Part shown: piece after piece, positions 1 through 10,600 of the stretch | Layout of the letters: each line of letters starts with the position of its first letter | Numbering within the stretch: position 1 is the first letter of the stretch | Notes under the pieces: generated by a model | What the model was told of the DNA's origin: nothing | The model's input: the letters and a program-made list of their open reading frames with translations, nothing else | Database searches by the model: none | Position numbers and translations under genes: made by a program | Assembly (NCBI GenBank): GCA_037576195.1 | Contig: CM075101.1 | Span: 4,402,001-4,466,000 of the forward strand | Length of the DNA: 64,000 nucleotides | Source: Phytoseiulus persimilis | Taxonomy: Eukaryota > Arthropoda > Arachnida > Mesostigmata > Phytoseiidae | Direction: 5' to 3'

Positions 1-1
1 C

Positions 2-457
2 GATTTCTACGTCAGGGATTCTCACGCTCGCCCGCGTCGGATGAAGGCTCTTCTGGAATCGGATATTAGATTCGAATATCTGATGGCCAGAATCAGCGGG
101 ATCAAGGAGTTCGGGAACCCCTTCGCTGAGACTCGCTCGGAAGGAAGACGCGCCTATTTGCCCCAACATCTTCCGAGGAAGAAGCGGGAAAAAGGAGATG
201 AACAGCCTGACGCAGAACTTTTTCGAGTCGTCGGACGACTGTATAGGGATGTCATGTTCGTCTTCGTTAACCATTGGTATGCATCGGTCAGAAAACTTAT
301 TGGTAGCGTGGCTGAGGCATCGGCATCATTCTACAGAGATGACTCGTCTCCCAAGCCTTCGTCGGTATTTATAGAACCTCTACAGTCTAATTCAGGCTCG
401 AGCCATAATAAAGACGTAGATTCGAATCATTCCGATATGCATCAGAACAGAAACTAG
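2..457 (+). CDS. Unidentified reading frame open at the left edge (possible 3' end of a gene)
   Basis: The frame is open from the first bases of the window to a stop at 455-457, giving about 151 residues, so it may be the terminal exon of a gene lying to the left. The product is charged in its first half (a basic patch PRKKREKGDEQ), then has an aromatic stretch (RLYRDVMFVFVNHWY), and ends in a Ser/Asn/Asp-rich tail. I do not recognise a family. Length alone makes it borderline: open frames of this size occur by chance at this base composition. If the PP1 gene at 2348-2449 extends leftward, this frame would lie inside its first intron on the opposite strand. Confidence 0.3.
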   Translation, partial: DFYVRDSHARPRRMKALLESDIRFEYLMARISGIKEFGNPFAETRSEGRRAYLPQHLPRKKREKGDEQPDAELFRVVGRLYRDVMFVFVNHWYASVRKLIGSVAEASASFYRDDSSPKPSSVFIEPLQSNSGSSHNKDVDSNHSDMHQNRN

Positions 458-2340
458 CGGGAATTTCCCGTAGCACACCAAGGAAGCTCGCTCGAGACGA
501 AATCTAGAGCTCAAGGAGAGACCTAGTTTCTCCAACATCTGAAAAGTCTCTATGTGAGCGGATGACATTCTGGAACGTCACCGGAAGGGAGAATGATCCC
601 GATTCACGTGTTATCGTCGCATTAATTCATAGTTATCAGATATTCCGTCATCAACTATTGGTGAAGTTTTGCCGTCGGTGGCTACCGGTTGTGTCGTGCA
701 GCAGACGAGTGCGGAATCACAGCTTGAAACCATAGCTAGCTGACGTCATAGGGATATGAGACTGGACTAGTCGATCTCGAACGACTGATGAAAGGCAGTT
801 TTCCCCCACCTGCCGTTTCTACGTCGCCCCACGATATACGGGATATGACCAGGATGAACATCATATTGGTAGCACTGGGACCGCAGTACGGGTGAGAGTT
901 GGTTCTCGGCATTCCTACGATGCAGAAATGACAGTCACGCCGCCTGACACAATCTGGTCAACTGGCTGCGCTCAACGAAATCGTTGTCACAGAAAACAAC
1001 CAGTGCTCCACCACAAACTTTCAAGTATAACGGTCGTGAACCAATGCAAACATTGTTGTAAAAGATACCAATACTCGAACTTGATTCTTTTTACAAGCTT
1101 CGAGGCTGTGTACTCGACCCAACTAAGTTGCCCATGACTGACTGACCAACTGACATTCGCGAACAAAATCGTATCACCGCTATGATTCGACGCAGAGATT
1201 CGAAATCTCTGATCTACAGCTCCGCCATGACAGCGGCGGCGAGCATTACAACAAGAGTGGAAGAAGAGAAATGCTCTTTTCCCCCTGGCCGTCAAGAACT
1301 GACACGATGTCCAGTCCTGAGAAGCATCAAGGCCGATATTGGATCCCTGCAGTACTCCGAGAGTCCGTGTTCCACCAAATGACATCGTGTATAGAATAAG
1401 CATTCACCAAGTATCTTATTTTCGCTATCGACCAACCGTTCCGTTATGGTTCAGATCCTCAGCGCTGGCTGCCCTGAAAGCATTCCAAACCATACTAGAA
1501 GAGAATATTTCGCCTCCCCGAATCTATCTTCCTCCGACGGTGAACCAAGTGATTAGGATGAAGCGTGAGAAAATTCTCGATGTTGTTGAGCGACGCTGCC
1601 GTCTCGCGGTTTCTCGAAGAAAAAATACTTCCCGCCATTCTTCCCAAACACGCGTGCTATTGAAGAGATTCCCATAAGAAGAACACCTTTAATTTTTGTG
1701 ACAACGAACAGCTTGTTCGAATACAACGGTGCTCTCATGGACGATTCCGTCAATGGACGCTGACAAACGAGCAAGCATCAACATCACGACTCGCTCCTCT
1801 TATATCCGATGGTTTCGATGAGGGATTCGTCCTGAGAGGGAATAAACGCACTTGCGTACTTCATGCACCCGACCTCCAGATTGACACTCGAACGGCGTTC
1901 ACTGCCGTCATATTCCCGACGGATTGGAACGGGCGAAACAAATCGAGCTTGTATTTGTGTCTCGTGCTCTCTGAAAGAACCCGTACGATGACTCGAATAC
2001 CCGGCGCTCCCGCAAGCGTATATCACGAGAATAGAGAGCGGAGCAACTCAAATAGAACAGGTTCTAATTGTGGGCTGCCCCCGCTCGTACTCAAAGGCCA
2101 CCAACGTATGAGCGCCGCGGGAAAACTCTATTTTTGACATCATTCCGCCCCGTGTCAGCGAGAAATGCACCTCGCATCGTCAGCTATCTAGACGGTATAA
2201 CCGTCACTCGATGAAGAAGAAAAGCTCCTCGAGTTTGATTTAGGCTCCGAATTTCATCGAAACCGCCGTGATTCAATGTGCAGCGGTATCATTACAGTAC
2301 GGGGCGAGGCCTAGCGACGCCGGTGGCGATGGCGGAAGAA
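458..2340. other. Non-annotated stretch, presumed intron/intergenic
   Basis: Only short open frames without recognisable similarity are present on either strand. I looked on the minus strand for the next PP1 exons (the GDIHGQ and GDYVDRG metallophosphatase blocks) and did not find them. No repeats or RNA genes were recognised. Confidence 0.4.
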
Positions 2341-2347
2341 GGCTTAC

Positions 2348-2449
2348 CTCGGCCTCGGACAGCTGGACGTTCTTGCCCGGTTTGGTGCCTCTGACCTCGA
2401 GAAGTCGAGCCAGAATCGAGTCTACGTTTAGACGATCTCCGTCACTCAT
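2348..2449 (-). CDS. Protein phosphatase 1 catalytic subunit, coding exon 1 (partial gene)
   Basis: On the minus strand ATG at 2449-2447 opens 34 codons that follow the N-terminus of the PP1 catalytic subunit closely: [16 protein letters not shown], then [19 protein letters not shown]. The exon ends exactly at a consensus donor (GAG|GTAAGC, GT at 2347-2346). PP1 is the catalytic Ser/Thr phosphatase that pairs with many regulatory subunits; this segment is the N-terminal helix region ahead of the metal-binding core. The rest of the enzyme (about 300 residues with the GDxHG, GDxxDRG and GNHE motifs) is not visible between here and base 1. The gene must therefore have a long first intron and continue left of the window, or this is an isolated exon copy. 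The sequence cannot separate these two options. Confidence 0.85.
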
Positions 2450-3000
2450 TGTGGCTTAATTCTAGGAAGATGATGAACACTAGTATGCACAGTGCGCTGG
2501 TGTTCGTTCACGCCACCACCAACCACCACCGCCAGCACCAATAGAAGCAGCACGGCACAAGCTCCGCTGCTGCTGGCCCTCGGCTCTAGAATTCACAGGC
2601 ACACACAGCACACACAAGCCTCGTTTGTCGCCGGAGGCTTTGTGCGTTGTCGTGCAGCTGAAAGCTAGTTTCTCCGTCGATGGACGGCGCGACTCGCTAA
2701 TAATAGTTAGAACGAGGCACCAAACACCGCCGATTTGTTCAATCAAACAGCGAACACGAAGCACCACCTAAGACGACGACGATTGCTGTTCGCTGTCGTC
2801 CGGCGCCATCTTTGATTCGACCGACTCAACAACCGCCCGCCCTCTGATGACCGCCAACATTGACGGACTCCGGGTGTTACCCTCTCTCAGCGCCGCCGAG
2901 TACCTTGTACTACGGCCTACGGCCGAATCCGGATCTCGCCATGATATGAGAGAGCAGCGTTCCAACCGGACAGGATGACTCATGCCACAGATTTGATTCA
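2450..3000 (-). promoter_or_regulatory. Probable 5' UTR/promoter region of the PP1 gene
   Basis: This stretch lies immediately upstream of the PP1 start codon on the minus strand and has no convincing coding frame. It is rich in CA and CACC runs. Near 2803-2820 the minus strand reads AAAGATGGCGCC, which resembles the YY1-like AAGATGGCGGC core common at start sites of housekeeping genes. The promoter role is inferred from position. Confidence 0.35.
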
Positions 3001-4632
3001 AGGGAAGCGGAACAACCCATCATTCGAAGGAGAATCCTCCAAAGGAGGACGGGGCGAGAAAGCCTGCGGAAATGAGATTCGTCCGCTCAACCTCGTAGAT
3101 GGAGCTGACAGTGATCTCTGCTGAGCGCGGGAAACTGATCGAGACGCGTTACAACGACCTCCGAACTTTGGAAGAAGCATGAGTAGATAGGAAACACGGA
3201 ACGGATGCTTTGGATGGGCTCACAGTTACTACTGCCAATGATATTCGCTGAGTGTTTGAGCGAAATCAAGCTCTACCTTCGGCAACATTCATATTTTCGA
3301 GCCCTGAAGTTTAGCCCCGGTGCTACACGCAGCTGCACACTGAGGTGGATCCCGAATTCCGAGGTCCAAAACTTTCTCTTCGCCGGCGGGAATAGATGTT
3401 TCGCTATCATGAATTCTCACCAGATTTGTGAGGCAGATCATGTAGATAGAAAAAAAATTGTTGGCATTCGATTCCGCTCAGATCTTAGTCCGCAGAGAAG
3501 ATCCTTCGTGGTCCCCTGAATTATGCGAATTATGCCCCCTGCGTTTGTCATGATGGACGAAGGACCTGAGAAGACTCATATATAGGGTGGATATTGGGCC
3601 CGTGTTTTCAATCGCTCATAGCACCGCTCCCAGGAGGCGCAGGAAATTAAGAGGTGTGCGAAATTCAATCGGCTCTACGATGCTATCAAGCGCGACGTGC
3701 TCTTACAAGCAAGAATACTGCAACGATGGTTTGACCGCCAGAAAGCGGATATATCGGTTTGATTGCTTATAATTGTTTTTCGTCTCTCGGGCAGTTCCAT
3801 GGATGGCATAGGCTTTAAACTCCCTGGAAACGCTCCGGATCCTCGGATCACTTCTTGCAAGGCGAAAAAACGATGAAACGTGTTGGAGTGACGTTCACAG
3901 GAGGCTTCTGAGCGTTTCCAGAGCAACACCACCGTGTCCCCACCCATTGGACCGTTGGATTGGCGAAAAAAAAGAACACCGGGAATCGAATCCCGGCGCT
4001 CGAGGCCGATATATGCGCTTCGCTCCTCATTTTTTCCTTTTCGAGATCGCTGATTCTTCGATGGACTTCGAGGCAGGGGCGCGCACTCCTCTGCTGCTGC
4101 CCGGTGGTGCGGGAATCGTCGTTGCCGCCTATCGATTTTTGAACGACCCATGGGACTGCTCGAATCGAGCGCCTGTCTCTGGAATAAGTGATTCTCAACC
4201 TGGAGTAATTTGGTCCAGGAGGGGCCACGGCGGTTTCTCGGGGTGTCTTGTAGATTTTCTTGGGTGCCGTTACAGTACATAACTGCTCACGAACGAACAG
4301 TCAGGACTCTTGCCCTAGATCGAGAGGAAGCTCGAGTGTTATACGGCCATCATGAACTTGAAGGTACTACGGAAGTCCTCATGATTTTCGGCATCCCATC
4401 CTTCGTCTCCCCACTCAGATTTTGTGACTGGGTTCAGGAACCACCACTTCCTCTCTCCAGCGTAGTTAGGAGTGAGTGGAATCAGGGGCCCAGGACTATT
4501 TTTCCCAACCAAGACATGCACTGAATCCACTTATAAATGACCAGCCGGCCTTTGGCCGACTGGAGTCGGCCGCGAGGACGGCGCTCCCTGCCATCGAGGC
4601 ACTTTCCTCTCCCTTCACTGGGTCAGCATTCT
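3001..4632. other. Non-annotated stretch before the satellite
   Basis: Several overlapping open frames occur (longest about 200 codons on the minus strand at 3675-4280), but none has recognisable motifs and they shadow each other. At 3970-4000 the minus strand has a tRNA T-arm-like palindrome followed by a T run, without the rest of a tRNA. I see no supported gene. Confidence 0.3.
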
Positions 4633-7600
4633 GATTTTGAAAAATATGGTCAGATTGACCCCGGAATCACCCCTCCGGAGTTGGGAAGTAATGCTCAGAT
4701 TGGTCTCGGAATCACCCCTCCAGAGTTGGAAAGTAATGCTCAGATTGGTCACGGAATCACCCCTCCAGAGTTGGGAAGTAATGCTCAGATTGGTCTCGGA
4801 ATCACCCCTCCAGAGTTGGAAAGTAATGCTCAGATTGACCCCGGAATCAGCCCTCCAGAGTTGGAAAGTAATGCTCAGATCGACCCCGGAATCACCCCTC
4901 CAGAAATGGAAAGTAATGCTCAGATTGACCCCGGAATCACCCCTTCCAGAGTTGGAAAGTAATGCTCACATTGACCCCGGAATCACCCCTCCAGAGTTGG
5001 AAAGTAATGGTCAGATTGACCCCGGAATCACCCCTCCGGAGTTGGGAAGTAATGCTCAGATTGGTCTCGGAATCACCCCTCCAGAGTTGGAAATTAATGC
5101 TCAGATTGAGCCCGGAATCACCCCTCCAGAGTTGGAAAGTAATGCTCAGATAGATTGGTCTCCCGGAATCACCCCTCCAGAGTTGGAAAGTAATGCTCAG
5201 ATTGACCCCGGAATCACCCCTCCAGAGTTGAGAAGTAATGCTCAGATTGGTCCCGGAATCACCCCTCCAGAGTCGGAAAGTAATGCTCAGATTGGTCTCG
5301 GAATCACCCCTCCAGAGTTGAGAAGTAATGCTCAGATTGAGCCCGGAATCACCCCTCCAGAGTTGGAAAGTAATGCTCAGATTGGTCTCGGAATCACCCC
5401 TCCAGAGTTGAGAAGAAGTAATGCTCAGATTGAGCCCGGAATCACCCCTCCAGAGTTGGAAAGTAATGCTCAGATTGGTCTCGGAATCACCCCTCCAGAG
5501 TTGGGAAGTAATGCTCAGATTGGTCTCGGAATCACCCCTCCAGAGTTGGAAAGTAATGCTCAGATTGACCCCGGAATCACCCCTCCAGAGTTGGAAAGTA
5601 ATGCTCAGATTGACCCCGGAATCACCCCTCCAGAGTTAGAAAGAAATGCTCAGATTGGTTCCGGAATCACCCCTCCAGAGTTGGGAAGTAATGCTCAGAT
5701 TGGTCCCGGAATCACCCCTCCAGAGTTGGAAAGTAATGCTCAGATTGGTCTCGGAATCACCCCTCCAGAGTTGGAAGTAATGCTCAGATTGAGCCCGGAA
5801 TCACCCCTCCAGAGTTGGGAAGTAATGCTCAGATTGGTCTCGGAATCACCCCTCCAGAGTTGGAAAGTAATGCTCAGATTGACCCAGGAATCACCCCTCC
5901 AGAGTTGGGAAGTAATGCTCAGATTGACCCCGGAATCCCCCCAGAGTTGGGAAGTAATGCTCAGATTGGTCTCGGAATCACCCCTCCAGAGTTGGAAAGT
6001 AATGCCAGATTGGTCTCGGAATCACCCCTCCAGAGTTGGAAAGTAATGCTCAGATTGGTCTCGGAATCACCCCTCCAGAGTTGGAAAGTAATGCTCAGAT
6101 TGACCCCGGAATCACCCCTCCAGAGTTGGAAGTAATGCTCAGATTGGTCTCGGAATCACCCCTCCAGAGTTGGAAAGTAATGCTCAGATTGAGCCCGGAA
6201 TCACCCCTCCAGAGTTGGGAAGTAATGCTCAGATTGAGCCCGGAATCACCCCTCCAGAGTTGGGAAGTAATGCTCAGATTGTTCTCGGAATCACCCCTCC
6301 AGAGTTGGAAAGTAATGCTCAGATTGACCCGGAATCACCCCTCCAGAGTTGGGAAAGTAATGCTCAGATTGGTCTCGGAATCACCCCTCCAGAGTTGGAA
6401 AGTAATGCTCAGATTGACCCCGGAATCACCCCTCCAGAGTTGGAAAGTAATGCTCAGATTGAGCCCGGAATCACCCCTCCAGAGTTTGAAAGTAATGCTC
6501 AGATTGACCCCGGAATCACCCCTCCAGAGTTGGAAAGTAATGCTCAGATTGACCCGGAATCACCCCTCCAGAGTTGGAAAGTAATGCTCAGATTGGTCTC
6601 GGAATCACCCCTCCAGAGTTGGGAAGTAATGCTCAGATTGGTCTCGGAATCACCCCTCCAGAGTTGGAAAGTAATGCTCAGATTGGACCCCGGAATCACC
6701 CTCCAGAGTTGGAAAGTAATGCTCAGATTGAGCCCGGAATCACCCCTCCAGAGTTGGAAAAGTAATGCTCAGATTGGTCTCGGAATCACCCCTCCAGAGT
6801 TGGAAAGTAATGCTCAGATTGACCCGGAATCACCCCTCCAGAGTTGGAAGTAATGCTCAGATTGGTCTCGGAATCACCCCTCCAGAGTTGGAAAGTAAGT
6901 GCTGCTCAGATTGGTCTCGGAATCACCCCTCCAGAGTTGGAAAGTAATGCTCAGATTGACCCCGGAATCACCCCTCCAGAGTTGGAAAAGTAATGCTCAG
7001 ATTGGTCTCGGAATCACCCCTCCAGAGTTGGAAAGTAATGCTCAGATTGGTCTCGGAATCACCCCTCCAGAGTTGGAAAGTAATGCTCAGATTGGTCCGG
7101 AATCACCCCTCCAGAGTTGGAAAGTAATGCTCAGATTGAGCCGGAATCACCCCTCCAGAGTTGGAAAGTAATGCTCAGATTGGTCTCGGAATCACCCCTC
7201 CAGAGTTGGAAAGTAATGCTCAGATTGAGTCCGGAATCACCCCTCCAGAGTTGGAAAGTAATGCTCAGATTGGTCTCGGAATCACCCCTCCAGAGTTGGA
7301 AAGTAATGCTCAGATTGGTCCGGAATCACCCCTCCAGAGTTGGGAAGTAATGCTCAGATTGGTCTCGGAATCACCCCTCCAGAGTTGGGAAGTAATGCTC
7401 AGATTGGTCTCGGAATCACCCCTCCAGAGTTGGGAAGTAATGCTCAGATTGGTCTCGGAATCACCCCTCCAGAGTTGGAAAGTAATGCTCAGATTGGTCT
7501 CCCCGAATCACCCTCCAGAGTTGGAAAGTAATGCTCAGATTGAGTCCCGGAATCACCCCTCCAGAGTTGGAAAGTAATGCTCAGATTGGTCTCGGAATCA

Positions 7601-10600
7601 CCCCTCCAGAGTTGGAAAGTAATGCTCAGATTGACCCCGGAATCACCCCTCCAGAGTTGGGAAGTAATGCTCAGATTGGTCTCGGAATCACCCCTCCAGT
7701 TGGGAAGTAATGCTCAGATTGGTCTCGGAATCACCCCTCCAGAGTTGGAAAGTAATGCTCAGATTGGTCCGGAATCACCCCTCCAGAGTTGGAAAGTAAT
7801 GCTCAGATTGAGTCTCGGAATCACCCCCCTCCAGAGTTGGAAAGTAATGCTCAGATTGGTCTCGGAATCACCCCTCCAGAGTTGGAAAGTAATGCTCAGA
7901 TTGGTCCGGAATCACCCCTCCAGAGTTGAAAGTAATGCTCAGATTGACCCGGAATCACCCCTCCAGAGTTGGGAAGTAATGCTCAGATTGGTCTCGGAAT
8001 CACCCCTCCAGAGTTGGGAAGTAATGCTCAGATTGGTCTCGGAATCACCCCTCAGAGTTGGAAAGTAATGCTCAGATTGGTCCCCGGAATCACCCCTCCA
8101 GAGTTGGAAAGTAATGCTCAGATTGGTCTCGGAATCACCCCCAGAGTTGGGAAAGTAATGCTCAGATTGGTCTCGGAAATCACCCCCCTCCAGAGTTGGA
8201 AAGTAATGCTCAGATTGGTCCGGAATCACCCCTCCAGAGTTGGAAAGTAATGCTCAGATTGGTCCCGGAATCACCCCTCCAGAGTTGGAAAGTAATGCTC
8301 AGATTGGTCTCGGAATCACCCCTCCAGAGTTGGAAAGTAATGCTCAGATTGACCCCGGAATCACCCCTCCAGAGTTGGGAAGTAATGCTCAGATTGGTCT
8401 CGGAATCACCCCTCCAGAGTTGGGAAAGTAATGCTCAGATTGGTCTCGGAATCACCCCTCCAGAGTTGGGAAGTAATGCTCAGATTGGTCTCGGAATCAC
8501 CCCTCCAGAGTTGGAAAGTAATGCTCTCAGATTGGTCCCGGAATCACCCCTCCAGAGTTGGAAAGTAATGCTCAGATTGAGCCCGGAATCACCCCTCCAG
8601 AGTTGGAAAGTAATGCTCAGATTGGTCTCGGAATCACCCCCAGAGTTGGAAAGTAATGCTCAGATTGACCCCGGAATCACCCCTCCAGAGTTGGGAAAGT
8701 AATGCTCAGATTGGTCTCGGAATCACCCCTCCAGAGTTGGGAAGTAATGCTCAGATTGGTCTCGGAATCACCCCTCCAGAGTTGGAAAGTAATGCTCAGA
8801 TTGACCCGGAATCACCCCTCCAGAGTTGGAAAGTAATGCTCAGATTGGTCTCGGAATCACCCCTCCAGAGTTGGGAAGTAATGCTCAGATTGGTCTCGGA
8901 ATCACCCCTCCAGAGTTGGAAAGTAATGCTCAGATTGGTCCCGGAATCACCCCTCCAGAGTTGGAAAGTAATGCTCAGATTGAGCCCGGAATCACCCCTC
9001 CAGAGTTGGAAAGTAATGCTCAGATTGGTCTCGGAATCACCCCTCCAGAGTTGGAAAGTAATGCTCAGATTGGTCCGGAATCACCCCTCCAGAGTTGGGA
9101 AGTAATGCTCAGATTGGTCTCGGAATCACCCCTCCAGAGTTGGAAAGTAATGCTCAGATTGGTCTCGGAATCACCCTCCAGAGTTGGAAAGTAATGCTCA
9201 GATTGGTCTCGGAATCACCCCCAGAGTTGGAAAGTAATGCTCAGATTGGTCCCGGAATCACCCCTCCAGAGTTGGGAAGTAATGCTCAGATTGGTCTCGG
9301 AATCACCCCTCCAGAGTTGGAAAGTAATGCTCAGATTGAGTCTCGGAATCACCCCTCCAGAGTTGGGAAAGTAATGCTCAGATTGAGTCCGGAATCACCC
9401 CTCCAGAGTTGGGAAGTAATGCTCAGATTGGTCTCGGAATCACCCCTCCAGAGTTGGAAAGTAATGCTCAGATTGACCCCGGAATCACCCCTCCAGAGTT
9501 GGGAAGTAATGCTCAGATTGGTCTCGGAATCACCCCTCCAGAGTTGGGAAGTAATGCTCAGATTGACCCCGGAATCACCCCTCCAGAGTTGGAAAGTAAT
9601 GCTCAGATTGGTCTCGGAATCACCCCTCCAGAGTTGGAAAGTAATGCTCAGATTGACCCCGGAATCACCCCTCCAGAGTTGGAAAGTAATGCTCAGATTG
9701 ACCCGGAATCACCCCTCCAGAGTTGGAAAGTAATGCTCAGATTGGTCTCGGAATCACCCCTCCAGAGTTGGGAAGTAATGCTCAGATTGGTCTCGGAATC
9801 ACCCCTCCAGAGTTGGAAAGTAATGCTCAGATTGGTCCGGAATCACCCCTCCAGAGTTGGAAAGTAATGCTCAGATTGGTCCCGGAATCACCCCTCCAGA
9901 GTTGGAAAGTAATGCTCAGATTGGTCTCGGAATCACCCCTCCAGAGTTGGAAAGTAATGCTCAGATTGGTCTCGGAATCACCCCTCCAGAGTTGGAAAGT
10001 AATGCTCAGATTGGTCGGAATCACCCCTCCAGAGAGTGGAAAGTAATGCTCAGATTGAGTCCCGGAATCACCCCTCCAGAGTTGGAAAGTAATGCTCAGA
10101 TTGGTCTCGGAATCACCCCTCCAGAGTTGAAAAATGCTCAGATTGACCCCGGAATCACCCCTCCAGAGTTGGGAAAGTAATGCTCAGATTGGTCTCGGAA
10201 TCACCCCTCCAGAGTTGGGAAGTAATGCTCAGATTGGTCTCGGAATCACCCCTCCAGAGTTGGGAAGTAATGCTCAGATTGGTCTCGGAATCACCCCTCC
10301 AGAGTTGGAAAGTAATGCTCAGATTGGTCCCGGAATCACCCCTCCAGAGTTGGAAAGTAATGCTCAGATTGAGTCCGGAATCACCCCTCCAGAGTTGGAA
10401 AGTAATGCTCAGATTGGTCTCGGAATCACCCCTCCAGAGTTGGAAAGTAATGCTCAGATTGACCCGGAATCACCCCTCCAGAGTTGGGAAGTAATGCTCA
10501 GATTGGTCTCGGAATCACCCCTCCAGAGTTGGAAGTAATGCTCAGATTGGTCTCGGAATCACCCCTCCAGAGTTGGAAAGTAATGCTCAGATTGACCCCG

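Noticed and set aside
3965-4035. tRNA gene on the minus strand
   Set aside because: There is a T-arm-like GGGATTCGATTCCC and a T run, but no matching acceptor stem, D arm or anticodon arm in the preceding 50-60 bases.
3675-4280. 201-codon minus-strand frame as a gene
   Set aside because: No recognisable motif, strongly overlapped by frames on both strands, and of a length expected occasionally by chance.
4637-6046. 469-codon open frame in the satellite as a repetitive protein gene
   Set aside because: It exists because the 45-bp unit lacks stops in some frames; one-base indels make it jump between unrelated peptide repeats (PPELESNAQIG and SPLQSWKVMLR), and it has no unique N- or C-terminal sequence.
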